A stretch of 10,452 nt of DNA from Spirochaetaceae bacterium (GTDB taxonomy: Bacteria > Spirochaetota > Spirochaetia > Treponematales > Breznakiellaceae), in NCBI GenBank assembly GCA_031290205.1, contig JAITNZ010000031.1, positions 1-10,452 on the forward strand, written 5' to 3'. The position numbers and the translations under genes are program-made. This document shows positions 1 through 6,408 of the stretch, in pieces. Under the pieces are notes generated by a model. The model had not been told where the DNA came from. It saw only the letters and a program-made list of their open reading frames with translations, and did no database searches. Position 1 is the first letter of the stretch, and each line of letters opens with the position of its first letter.

Positions 1-204
1 CTTTCGCTGGCGCTACGCCGTGCTAGATTAATTGCGTAAACACCCTCACCGGTTCGGGTGCAATTATCGGGCGAGGGGTCGACTTCCCCCCTCCTTATAC
101 TGGAGATTTCCATAGCGCCTACCTGATTTACCCAGAATTTTGAAGTGCACCCGTGCACCCGGAGGGGAGTTGTAGCAAGCTTTGTTTTATGGTAAATTAT
201 TCCT
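1..204. other. Non-coding, repeat-rich leader region
   Basis: No convincing gene is visible here. The stretch carries several short inverted repeats: GAGGGG/CCCCTC at 73-78 and 88-93, and CACCC/GGGTG around 41-60. It also has a tandem 8-base repeat GTGCACCC at 145-152 and 153-160; each copy contains the palindrome GTGCAC, so a 6-bp hairpin is also possible. The purine-rich GGAGGGGAG at 161-169 looks like a Shine-Dalgarno site but lies too far from any usable start. The GC-rich style resembles the end of the window (10290-10312), which suggests that dispersed intergenic repeats of this genome flank the region. Confidence 0.5.
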
Positions 205-852
205 GTGGACTTCGATTTTAAGATTGCGGGGGCGACGGCGGGAATCGCGTTTATTTTGTCTTTTCTTATTGGCTTAATAAGCGGGTCGACGATTGGCATG
301 ATTTTTATCAGGGCGCTTGTTTTCGGCATAGTTTTTTTTGTGCTGGGCGCGCTGATTTCAGTTTTGTATCAAAAAGCACTCTCCGATGCTCAATCCGGCG
401 AAAATCCTCCTCTCAGTGTGCCGGAAAGCGGGGTGCATGTTGACCTTTCTGTCGGCGAAGAGGAGGAGTCTGCGGATGACGGTGCTATTTCCGACGAAAG
501 CCAAAAAAATACCGTTCTTAAAACACAATCAGAGGGGCTGGAACAAAATAATGAAATAGCGTATAATCCGAAAGGACAAGATTTTGCCCCTGCCGTTCCC
601 GCAGAGGCAAGGGCTGACGGTGGTATTGACATGGATATGGGCGACTTTATCCCCGGAATGCCCGGTATGGAAAGGGCAGGGGCGGAAGCGCCGGCGGCAT
701 CGGTTGCGCGTCCTGAGCTTTTGGGGACAGTGGAGATGTCGGTGGGGGACAAACCACAGCGGGATGTTCAATTGAGTGATTTTGGCAAAGATGCGGATGG
801 GAAAAAAATTGCCGGAGCGATACAGACTATGCTGAATAAGGATGAAGGATAG
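205..852 (+). CDS. Two-pass membrane protein with acidic tail, upstream of fliA
   Basis: This is a 215-residue protein of unknown function. Two hydrophobic segments are visible (about residues 7-27 and 30-56). A long hydrophilic, acidic, low-complexity tail follows (about 65-185), with Glu/Asp-rich and Gly/Met/Pro-rich parts. A more ordered C-terminus containing KKIAGAIQTML (near 200-210) looks like the conserved part. The start is a GTG with only a poor ribosome site; an ATG at 189 is in another frame and stops after ten codons. The stop lies 4 bases before the probable fliA start, so the two are probably co-transcribed. By position it matches the hypothetical gene between flhG and fliA in T. 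pallidum (TP0710-like); that match is inferred from gene order as remembered. A role in motility control is plausible but not shown. Confidence 0.75.
   Translation: MDFDFKIAGATAGIAFILSFLIGLISGSTIGMIFIRALVFGIVFFVLGALISVLYQKALSDAQSGENPPLSVPESGVHVDLSVGEEEESADDGAISDESQKNTVLKTQSEGLEQNNEIAYNPKGQDFAPAVPAEARADGGIDMDMGDFIPGMPGMERAGAEAPAASVARPELLGTVEMSVGDKPQRDVQLSDFGKDADGKKIAGAIQTMLNKDEG
844..849 (+). promoter_or_regulatory. Ribosome binding site deciding the fliA start
   Basis: GAAGGA lies 7 bases before the ATG at 857. It favours that start over the in-frame ATG at 842, which sits inside the upstream gene and has no comparable site. Confidence 0.55.
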
Positions 853-856
853 GATT

Positions 857-1645
857 ATGGAAAAATCCCTTCTCGATGAATATACTGAAGAAGAACTTTG
901 GCAAAAATATCGTAAAACGAAAGAGCCAAGGATTCGCGATACATTCATCAGACAGTATGCGCCTCTTGTAAAATATGTTGCCGGCAAGGTTGCTGTCGGG
1001 ATGCCGCATAACGTCGAATTTGACGATTTGGTAAGCTGTGGAACGTTCGGTTTGCTTGATGCTATCGAAAAATTCGATACGACAAAAGATGTAAAATTCA
1101 AAACCTATGCGGTAACCCGTATTCGCGGGGCGATTTTCGACGAACTCCGTTCGACCGATTGGGTGCCTCGTTCAATTAGGCAAAAGGCGCGGGAGGTTGA
1201 GGATGCGGTTGGCAGTCTTGAAGCGCAGCTTGGACGCCCGGCGACCGACCATGAAATTGCCGGCTATCTTAAAATGGATGAAATCGAGTTTGGAAAAATG
1301 ATGATGAAGATTTCCAGCACTTCGATACTTTCATTGCAGGATGTGTGGTTTTCGGGTGACGAGAACGACAAATTATCGATTGGCGAAACGATAGAATCTC
1401 CTTCGAGTCTGAATCCTGATGTTGTTGTTGAGCGCAACGAGATACGCCGTATTGTCATTGATGTAATTAGCCAGCTGCCTGAAAAAGAAAAAAAGATTAT
1501 TGTTTTATATCATAACGAGGATTGTACGCTAAAAGAAATTGGCGAAATACTGGGTATTACCGAGTCGCGAGTTTCGCAGCTTCATTCAAAAGCGATGTTG
1601 CGTATTCGTGCGAAACTGACCAATGTCCGCAAGGGAATAATGTAG
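857..1645 (+). CDS. fliA: Flagellar RNA polymerase sigma factor FliA/WhiG (sigma-28)
   Basis: This is an alternative sigma factor that directs RNA polymerase to late flagellar and chemotaxis promoters. The protein is 262 residues from the ATG at 857, usual for the family; the in-frame ATG at 842 would add five residues. Region 2 spans about 28-100 with the core LVSCGTFGLLDAIEKFD (58-74) and YAVTRIRGAIFDELRSTDW (84-102), the signature of the FliA/WhiG group. Region 3 follows, with PRSIRQKAREVEDA and the typical LGRPATDHEIA (125-135). Region 4 carries the helix-turn-helix, CTLKEIGEILGITESRVSQL (223-242). It sits 4 bases after the upstream gene and 12 bases before fapA, so it belongs to a transcription unit. 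No anti-sigma FlgM gene is visible here. Spirochaete annotations use both fliA and whiG for this gene. Confidence 0.95.
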   Translation: MEKSLLDEYTEEELWQKYRKTKEPRIRDTFIRQYAPLVKYVAGKVAVGMPHNVEFDDLVSCGTFGLLDAIEKFDTTKDVKFKTYAVTRIRGAIFDELRSTDWVPRSIRQKAREVEDAVGSLEAQLGRPATDHEIAGYLKMDEIEFGKMMMKISSTSILSLQDVWFSGDENDKLSIGETIESPSSLNPDVVVERNEIRRIVIDVISQLPEKEKKIIVLYHNEDCTLKEIGEILGITESRVSQLHSKAMLRIRAKLTNVRKGIM

Positions 1646-1657
1646 AAAAGGCATTTA

Positions 1658-3589
1658 ATGATTGATTTTGCCGGCTTACAGAGCGTTATAAAAGAAAGAC
1701 TGGAAAAAGACCGCGCAATTAATGTTGTTGAGGCGGAAGGTTTTAATCTTGAAGAAGCGCTTACTCATGCATCTCTAACGCTGAACATTCCAATCCGCCG
1801 GCTTGAATACGAAGTGCTCTTACAAAAAACAGCGTTTCTTGGTATAGGCGAAAACATTTGCAAAATCCGCGTATCCGAATTAACTCGCAATAAAAAAGAG
1901 GACACGGACATTGAAGTCGAAACCATTGACGACCTCAATGTCGAGCTGCTTGATGATACTGACGGTTCTGTCTTTGTGCAAAGGCGCGCTGATGGCGTAT
2001 ACCTGAAAGTTACGCCGCCTATTGGTGAAGGCTCACTCGCAAATCTTAAACAGGCTGAGAATCTGTTAGAAGATTATTATATTGAAAATTACGACAGAAA
2101 AATTGTGTCCCGTGCCGTTGATAACCCGTCATCAACATATTGCCGTATTGGTGATTGCGAACATACGGCAGGAAACGAGACGCGTGTTGTTGTTGAAATT
2201 AGCAGCGATGAAATGAACGCATACATTACCGTATCAGCCCCGCGTAAAGGCGGTATTGATTTTAGCTACGAAGAATATCGCGGTTTTTTAACCAAAGAAG
2301 GAGTAACGAATGGAATCAACGAAGATTTCTTAAAAAATTTTGCAGATAAACCTATTTACCGTCAAAAAATATGTGTCGCCACCGGCAAAAAAGCTATTGA
2401 CGGAATGAATTCACATGTACAATATTATTTTGAAACTGATATCACCAAGTCGCGCATTACAGAATCCAGTAACGGTAAAATTGATTTTAGGGAGATCAAT
2501 ACCATTCAAAATGTTCTTAAAGGTGAACGGCTTGCGAAAAAAGTTCCGCCCGAAGAGGGCATAGATGGATTTACTGTAACAGGAAAAACTTTTCCCGCGC
2601 AAGCGGGAAAAGATACTGGGGGGATGCCGCTTGGTAAGAATGTCAGCTTAGATCCTGACGGATTGACGATACTATCGGATATCAACGGGCAGGTAACGCT
2701 GACCAATGGCAAGATAAATGTCGAGTTGGTTCATGTTGTCGAAGGTTCCGTAAATCTTAAAACAGGAAATATTATCTTTCTTGGAAACGTCGTTATTAAA
2801 GGGAATGTTGAAGAGGGCTTCTATGTTAAAGCTGCGGGAAGCATTGAAGTGAACGGCTCGGTTGACAAAGCCTCACTTAGCGCTGACGGCGAAATCTTCA
2901 TCAAAAATGGTATTAACGGCAAGGAGGGGGCGAAGATTCATTCTAAAAAGTCAATTGCCGCGAAATTTATCGAAAACGCCGATATAGAAGCGCGTGAACG
3001 GGTGGTAGTTTCCGATGGCATTCTTAATTCGACCGTGAGTGCGGGAAAAGAAATCCTTTGCAATGGGAAGCGGGCTTCGATAATCGGGGGAAGGCTCTGT
3101 GCCGGTGAATTAATCAACGCAAAGATATTGGGCAGCCCGCAGTCGAGCACCGAAACAATACTTGAAGTGGGCTACGACCCTGACTCAAAAAGAAGAATGG
3201 AAGAGCTTACCAACAGGAAAGAAGAGTTAAATGCTGAGTTTGCGGATATTCAATTAAATCTGCAAACATTACACAGCATCAAGGAGCAGCGTAAAACCTT
3301 ATCAGAAGACAAAGAGGCGTATTTAGTTGAATTAACCCAAAAGAAAACGGAACTGAGCGAGGAGATGGAAACATTGAATAAAGAGATTGATGAATTGCGC
3401 ACGCTTATGGAATCAATATCTTTTACCGGACGCGTATGCTCATCGGCGAAAGTATGCCCGGGTGTTATTGTATGTATAAAAGATAAAAAATATACAGTTC
3501 GCAATGAATATAAAGCGATTAACTTTATTTTGCAAGATGGAAAAATAATTGCCGAAGCGAATGTTAGCGAAACAAAAAAAAGAAAGTAA
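1658..3589 (+). CDS. fapA: FapA-family (DUF342) protein with N-terminal Jag_N-like domain
   Basis: This 643-residue cytoplasmic protein has no signal peptide. Residues about 21-73 (EAEGFNLEEAL ... FLGIGENICKIRV) look like the Jag_N domain of KhpB/EloR/Jag proteins: VEAEG, an EEAL helix, then the FLGIG turn. The FapA/DUF342 core follows, with the family-typical VPPEEGIDGFTVTGK (296-310). A run of short beta repeats rich in Gly and Asn comes next (about 340-500), fitting the FapA beta-solenoid. Residues about 510-588 form a strongly charged coiled coil, and the C-terminus (590-643, with CPGVIVCI) closes the domain as in the family. AAAAGG at 1646-1651 lies 6 bases from the ATG and supports this start. 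In Vibrio, FapA affects polar flagellar assembly; placement right after fliA agrees with a motility role. The exact function in spirochaetes is not known to me. Confidence 0.85.
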   Translation: MIDFAGLQSVIKERLEKDRAINVVEAEGFNLEEALTHASLTLNIPIRRLEYEVLLQKTAFLGIGENICKIRVSELTRNKKEDTDIEVETIDDLNVELLDDTDGSVFVQRRADGVYLKVTPPIGEGSLANLKQAENLLEDYYIENYDRKIVSRAVDNPSSTYCRIGDCEHTAGNETRVVVEISSDEMNAYITVSAPRKGGIDFSYEEYRGFLTKEGVTNGINEDFLKNFADKPIYRQKICVATGKKAIDGMNSHVQYYFETDITKSRITESSNGKIDFREINTIQNVLKGERLAKKVPPEEGIDGFTVTGKTFPAQAGKDTGGMPLGKNVSLDPDGLTILSDINGQVTLTNGKINVELVHVVEGSVNLKTGNIIFLGNVVIKGNVEEGFYVKAAGSIEVNGSVDKASLSADGEIFIKNGINGKEGAKIHSKKSIAAKFIENADIEARERVVVSDGILNSTVSAGKEILCNGKRASIIGGRLCAGELINAKILGSPQSSTETILEVGYDPDSKRRMEELTNRKEELNAEFADIQLNLQTLHSIKEQRKTLSEDKEAYLVELTQKKTELSEEMETLNKEIDELRTLMESISFTGRVCSSAKVCPGVIVCIKDKKYTVRNEYKAINFILQDGKIIAEANVSETKKRK

Positions 3590-3595
3590 TCGTCT

Positions 3596-3931
3596 ATGGC
3601 AATAACACCCCTCGATTTGCAAACACTTTTTTCTCAGATTGAAAACATAGGGAAAGAGCTTGCCGTTCAAAAAGAGGGCTCTGCGTTGCATGCACTTATG
3701 CAAAATGATGTGCAACAAAAAATAAATGCGGAAAAGCAAAAATCCGTCTTAGAAGCGGATGATTCAGGCGAGGGTCCCGACAAGCTTAAAGACAAACAGC
3801 AACGGGGCGGAAACAATGCAAACAACAAAAAGTTTACCGGTAACAACAATGATGAAAACCACCAGAGCGCGCAGGCGATGCGTGCTGTTCACGATCCTAA
3901 TCTGGGACAATATGTTGATATAAGCGGGTAA
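3596..3931 (+). CDS. Small hydrophilic protein of the fliA-fapA cluster
   Basis: This is a 111-residue protein of unknown function. It has no membrane segment or signal peptide. The N-terminal 40 residues (ITPLDLQTLFSQIENIGKEL) look helical. The middle (about 50-95) is low-complexity, rich in Asn, Lys, Gly, Asp and Gln, and probably disordered. The short C-terminus (AVHDPNLGQYVDISG) looks like a conserved motif. It starts 6 bases after fapA and ends 3 bases before the next gene, so it is part of the same transcription unit. The ribosome site is weak (AGAAAG, about 10 bases upstream). Gene order suggests a TP0707-like treponemal protein; this is an inference from memory. Confidence 0.75.
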   Translation: MAITPLDLQTLFSQIENIGKELAVQKEGSALHALMQNDVQQKINAEKQKSVLEADDSGEGPDKLKDKQQRGGNNANNKKFTGNNNDENHQSAQAMRAVHDPNLGQYVDISG

Positions 3932-3934
3932 TGT

Positions 3935-4342
3935 ATGGCATATATATTTTCATCGTTAGCGTTATTGGTAAGCGTCGTATCATTTTTTTATTTGCGCTTC
4001 TTTGTTAAAAGAAGGACCGCAATCGAAAGGATACCGGAAGAAACACAAGAAGCGGTGCAGCAAATTTTAGATGAAATCGACCGCATTACCGATAGGGATT
4101 CACAGTTGGTAGAAGAGCGCGTGAAGCAATTAAAAATAATTCTTGCGGAAACCGACCGTAGGATAGCGACGCTTTCCCGTGAAGTTGAAAGCCGTCCGCG
4201 CCGTGATACCGCATATTCGGAACTCGGCAAAGCTCGACAAACGCATAGCCCCGCGCCGGAAGAAAAAGAAGAGCCGCCTTCTCGTGCCGCGCTCGAGATG
4301 ACGCGCTTCCTGCAAAACCAAAATGAATTATTTTCCTCATAA
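3935..4342 (+). CDS. Single-pass membrane protein with coiled coil
   Basis: This is a 135-residue protein of unknown function. One hydrophobic N-terminal helix (about residues 3-24, followed by KRR) anchors it, most likely with the rest in the cytoplasm by the positive-inside rule. Residues about 33-88 are charged and heptad-like (RIPEETQEAVQQILDEIDRI ... RQ/ETDRRIATL), predicting a coiled coil. A Pro/Glu-rich linker and a short helix near the end (ALEMTRFLQNQNELF) follow. It begins 3 bases after the previous stop, so it is co-transcribed and perhaps translationally coupled. Position suggests a TP0706-like treponemal protein. Its role is unknown; a scaffold or motility accessory function is only a guess. 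Confidence 0.75.
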   Translation: MAYIFSSLALLVSVVSFFYLRFFVKRRTAIERIPEETQEAVQQILDEIDRITDRDSQLVEERVKQLKIILAETDRRIATLSREVESRPRRDTAYSELGKARQTHSPAPEEKEEPPSRAALEMTRFLQNQNELFSS

Positions 4343-4356
4343 AAAAGGTCCAATCT

Positions 4357-5397
4357 GTGATGCCGACTGAAGCGCCACTCTGCCCTCATTTTGGGCGCTG
4401 CGGGGGCTGTTCGATGCAGAATATTGAGTATGAGGCGCAGCTTAAACAAAAAAAAGAAAAATTACGCGCGCTCTTGTCGCGTGTTGCCGGTCTTGAGCTT
4501 CCTGATATTGAGATTGTGGCATCAGAGCCGTATGGGTATCGCGATCGCTTTCAGTTTCACCGCGTCGATAAAACGCTTGGGACAAAAAGCACCGCGCGGT
4601 ATAAGCCTCTTGCCATCGAGCGAGTCGTCGCATCCTCTGTTGGTTTTGCGGCGCTACGCAGTAACGATATTATACCGATAAACGATTGCCTCGTTGCGAA
4701 CAAGCTCGTGCGCCGCGCTTTGCGGGAGGGGAAGATTAAGGCGCCGCTTGATAAAGATAGATGGACTGTCTACGGCAGAGGTGAAACATTGCTCGAAGAG
4801 GGCGGCAGAGCGCGCGGTAAAATAATGCTCTGCGGGAAAGAGCTGCTTGTCGATGCGGCGCTTTTTTTCCAAAGCAACGGAGCGCTGCTTGAAAAACTTA
4901 TCGAGCGGATTATGTTGTTAGCGGGGAATGCCGAGAAAAAATCCCGCGCGGGTGATTTTTACTGCGGCGTCGGAACATTCGCCGTTTTTTTACAGGATTT
5001 TTTTCCTCACCTAGATTTGCTTGAAGAAAATACAGCGTCTCTTTCGCTTGCTCGTGATAACCTTGCGCACACAAGCAGTCCCTCAGCCGCGCCGCGTGGT
5101 AAAAATAATTTTTGGGCGGAGACAGACAATCAATGGGTAAAGAAGGCGCAGCGAAAAAATGAACCTTATAACTTTCTTGTAGTTGACCCAAGCAGGCAGG
5201 GGCTGTCAGCTTCGATGCGGAAATGGCTCTGTGAACATAAACCGCATATACTTATCTATGTATCATGCGACCCGACAGCGCTTGCCCGCGATACTAGAGA
5301 GCTTGCCGCCAGCTTTACCTTGGAGTCGCTTACCCTCTATGATTTTTATCCACAGACGGAACATATAGAAACGCTTGCCGTATTTAAAATCCATTAA
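4357..5397 (+). CDS. Fe-S 23S rRNA/tRNA (uracil-5)-methyltransferase, TrmA/RlmCD family, TRAM-less
   Basis: This enzyme transfers a methyl group from S-adenosylmethionine to C5 of a uridine in RNA, most likely 23S rRNA. The Fe-S cluster cysteines are C9, C15 and C18 (CPHFGRCGGC) with C111 (INDC). FFQSN (170-174) and the SAM loop GDFYCGVGTF (199-208) follow. Also present are the VVDPSRQG motif (D277), the catalytic cysteine in YVSCDP (C304) and the general base in EHIE (E337). At 346 residues it has no N-terminal TRAM domain, so it is closer in build to E. coli RlmC (which methylates U747) than to RlmD (which has TRAM), but the target cannot be fixed from sequence alone. GTG at 4357 has AAGG 8 bases upstream; the adjacent ATG at 4360 is an equally possible start. 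It lies 14 bases after the preceding gene and ends the plus-strand run. Confidence 0.93.
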   Translation: MMPTEAPLCPHFGRCGGCSMQNIEYEAQLKQKKEKLRALLSRVAGLELPDIEIVASEPYGYRDRFQFHRVDKTLGTKSTARYKPLAIERVVASSVGFAALRSNDIIPINDCLVANKLVRRALREGKIKAPLDKDRWTVYGRGETLLEEGGRARGKIMLCGKELLVDAALFFQSNGALLEKLIERIMLLAGNAEKKSRAGDFYCGVGTFAVFLQDFFPHLDLLEENTASLSLARDNLAHTSSPSAAPRGKNNFWAETDNQWVKKAQRKNEPYNFLVVDPSRQGLSASMRKWLCEHKPHILIYVSCDPTALARDTRELAASFTLESLTLYDFYPQTEHIETLAVFKIH

Positions 5398-5403
5398 TAC
5401 ATC

Positions 5404-5481
5404 ATCCGCAGATTCACACAGATTTATTCCTTACAATTTCTTCATCTGAGTCTAACTGTGTCTATCTGTGTCTATCAGTGG
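5404..5481. repeat. 10-bp-periodic inverted repeat between convergent genes
   Basis: The left part holds two 10-base units, CAGATTCACA and CAGATTTATT (5409-5428). The right part holds CTGAGTCTAA, CTGTGTCTAT, CTGTGTCTAT and CAGTGG (5446-5481). The left arm is an imperfect reverse complement of the right (about 13 of 19 positions around ATCTGTGT/ACACAGAT), so the region can fold. It lies between the ends of a plus-strand and a minus-strand gene. It resembles the dispersed (A)ATCTGTGT-type intergenic repeats seen in many bacterial genomes and might act as a bidirectional terminator, though there is no clear T-run. Confidence 0.55.
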
Positions 5482-5503
5482 ACAATTTCTTCCTAAGTTA
5501 TCC

Positions 5504-6274
5504 CTACAGCCGTCTAACGCCCTGGTCGCTAAGGCGCGCGCATATATCAGCGTAGCGTTCCCCCGAAAGCGGGTCTATGGCATCGGGTTCCAGTTCGAGT
5601 AAGGGCTCTAACGCGAAGCGGCGCTCTTTCAGGCGCGGGTGGGGTATTTCTAAATCCAGTGACTGGCTATCACTCTGTTTGATAATACTATCACCGAATA
5701 GCAATATATCTATATCAAGGCTCCGCTGCCCCCAGCGGATTTCACTTTGCCTATCACGTCCATATTTTGCTTCGATACGATGAATAATTTCAAGCAAGCG
5801 GTGGGGGGCGCCCTCAAAGGCGCCGCACACTGCGGTATTAAAAAAATCAGGCTGGTTCTCGATGTGCATGGGGGCGCTTCTATAGAAGGCGGCGGCGTGT
5901 AAGCGAGCTATATATGCACGAAGGTCGTTTATCGCGTTTTGTAATATTGTTACTGAGTCGCCCTTGTTCGAGCCCAAGCCTAACACTACTTTACCGCTAC
6001 AGGCGGCGACTGCCTTGCCTTCACTTTGTGTTTCCGCTTTCCATGCGCTCAGGAATTCTTCATGGGCGGCAATCGTTGCCGAAAGGTGCAAGTCTTGCAC
6101 TTCGCCCCTGCCAAGCCAATCCGCTCCCTCCATCGTCCAGAGATGTTTTAAGGTGCCTTCCAACTCGGCAATCGAACAATCGGGACTATTTTTCCGCCGC
6201 CGTTCAAGCCCGAGGAGTTCATCGTGCAGTGTTTTAGTATAGAGCGCTTCCCGCCAATTTTCAGTTTCTTTCAT
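5504..6274 (-). CDS. folK: FolK (HPPK) with extra N-terminal domain
   Basis: 6-Hydroxymethyl-7,8-dihydropterin pyrophosphokinase moves pyrophosphate from ATP to the pterin in folate synthesis. From the ATG at 6274 the protein has 256 residues, against about 160 for a plain HPPK. The HPPK domain is about 95-256: VVLGLGSNKGD (96-106), FYRSAPMHIENQPDFFNTAV (130-149), and the signature RWGQRSLDIDILLFG (180-194), whose Asp187 and Asp189 bind magnesium. PHPRLKERRF follows (211-220). The signature has Gln where Pro is usual (WGPR). Residues 1-90 are a separate helical region with GADWLGRGEVQDLHLSATIA (50-69), which I do not recognise from other HPPKs. The frame continues upstream to a TTG at 6289, giving 261 residues; ATG at 6274 was preferred, with GGGAA nearby. 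It lies 125 bases after the upstream minus-strand gene, so it may be in that operon or have its own promoter. Confidence 0.9.
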   Translation of the reverse strand: MKETENWREALYTKTLHDELLGLERRRKNSPDCSIAELEGTLKHLWTMEGADWLGRGEVQDLHLSATIAAHEEFLSAWKAETQSEGKAVAACSGKVVLGLGSNKGDSVTILQNAINDLRAYIARLHAAAFYRSAPMHIENQPDFFNTAVCGAFEGAPHRLLEIIHRIEAKYGRDRQSEIRWGQRSLDIDILLFGDSIIKQSDSQSLDLEIPHPRLKERRFALEPLLELEPDAIDPLSGERYADICARLSDQGVRRL

Positions 6275-6395
6275 AATTTCCCATTTCAAATTCTTAATAG
6301 AACAATATCAACACATTGCTTCCTTTGTTTTTACATTGTTCAAGTAAACGCCAAGTGAACGAATCGCCCTTTTCTTACCAAAGGCAAGGCAGAAA

Positions 6396-6408
6396 CCGCC
6401 TAAGGCGG
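6396..6408 (-). terminator. Short palindrome over the stop codon, weak terminator candidate
   Basis: CCGCCTAAGGCGG forms a 5-6 bp GC stem with a tiny loop, spans the stop codon of the exported-protein gene (6400-6402), and is followed on the minus strand by TTTC only. The stem is short and the T-run poor, so partial termination before folK is possible but weakly supported. Confidence 0.25.

Noticed and set aside
170..198. TTGTAG and TAAATT with 17-base spacing as a promoter for the first gene
   Set aside because: Only 3/6 and 4/6 matches, and it would yield an almost leaderless transcript; too weak to annotate.
529..1101. Minus-strand open frame of 190 codons
   Set aside because: It lies opposite the first gene and fliA, whose motifs are clear, and shows no recognisable features.
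3988..4449. Minus-strand open frame of 153 codons
   Set aside because: Antisense to the coiled-coil protein and methyltransferase genes; Arg/Ser-rich composition is typical of a shadow frame.
5446..5481. Short repeats as a CRISPR array
   Set aside because: Units are 10 bases and directly adjacent, with no spacers and no cas genes.
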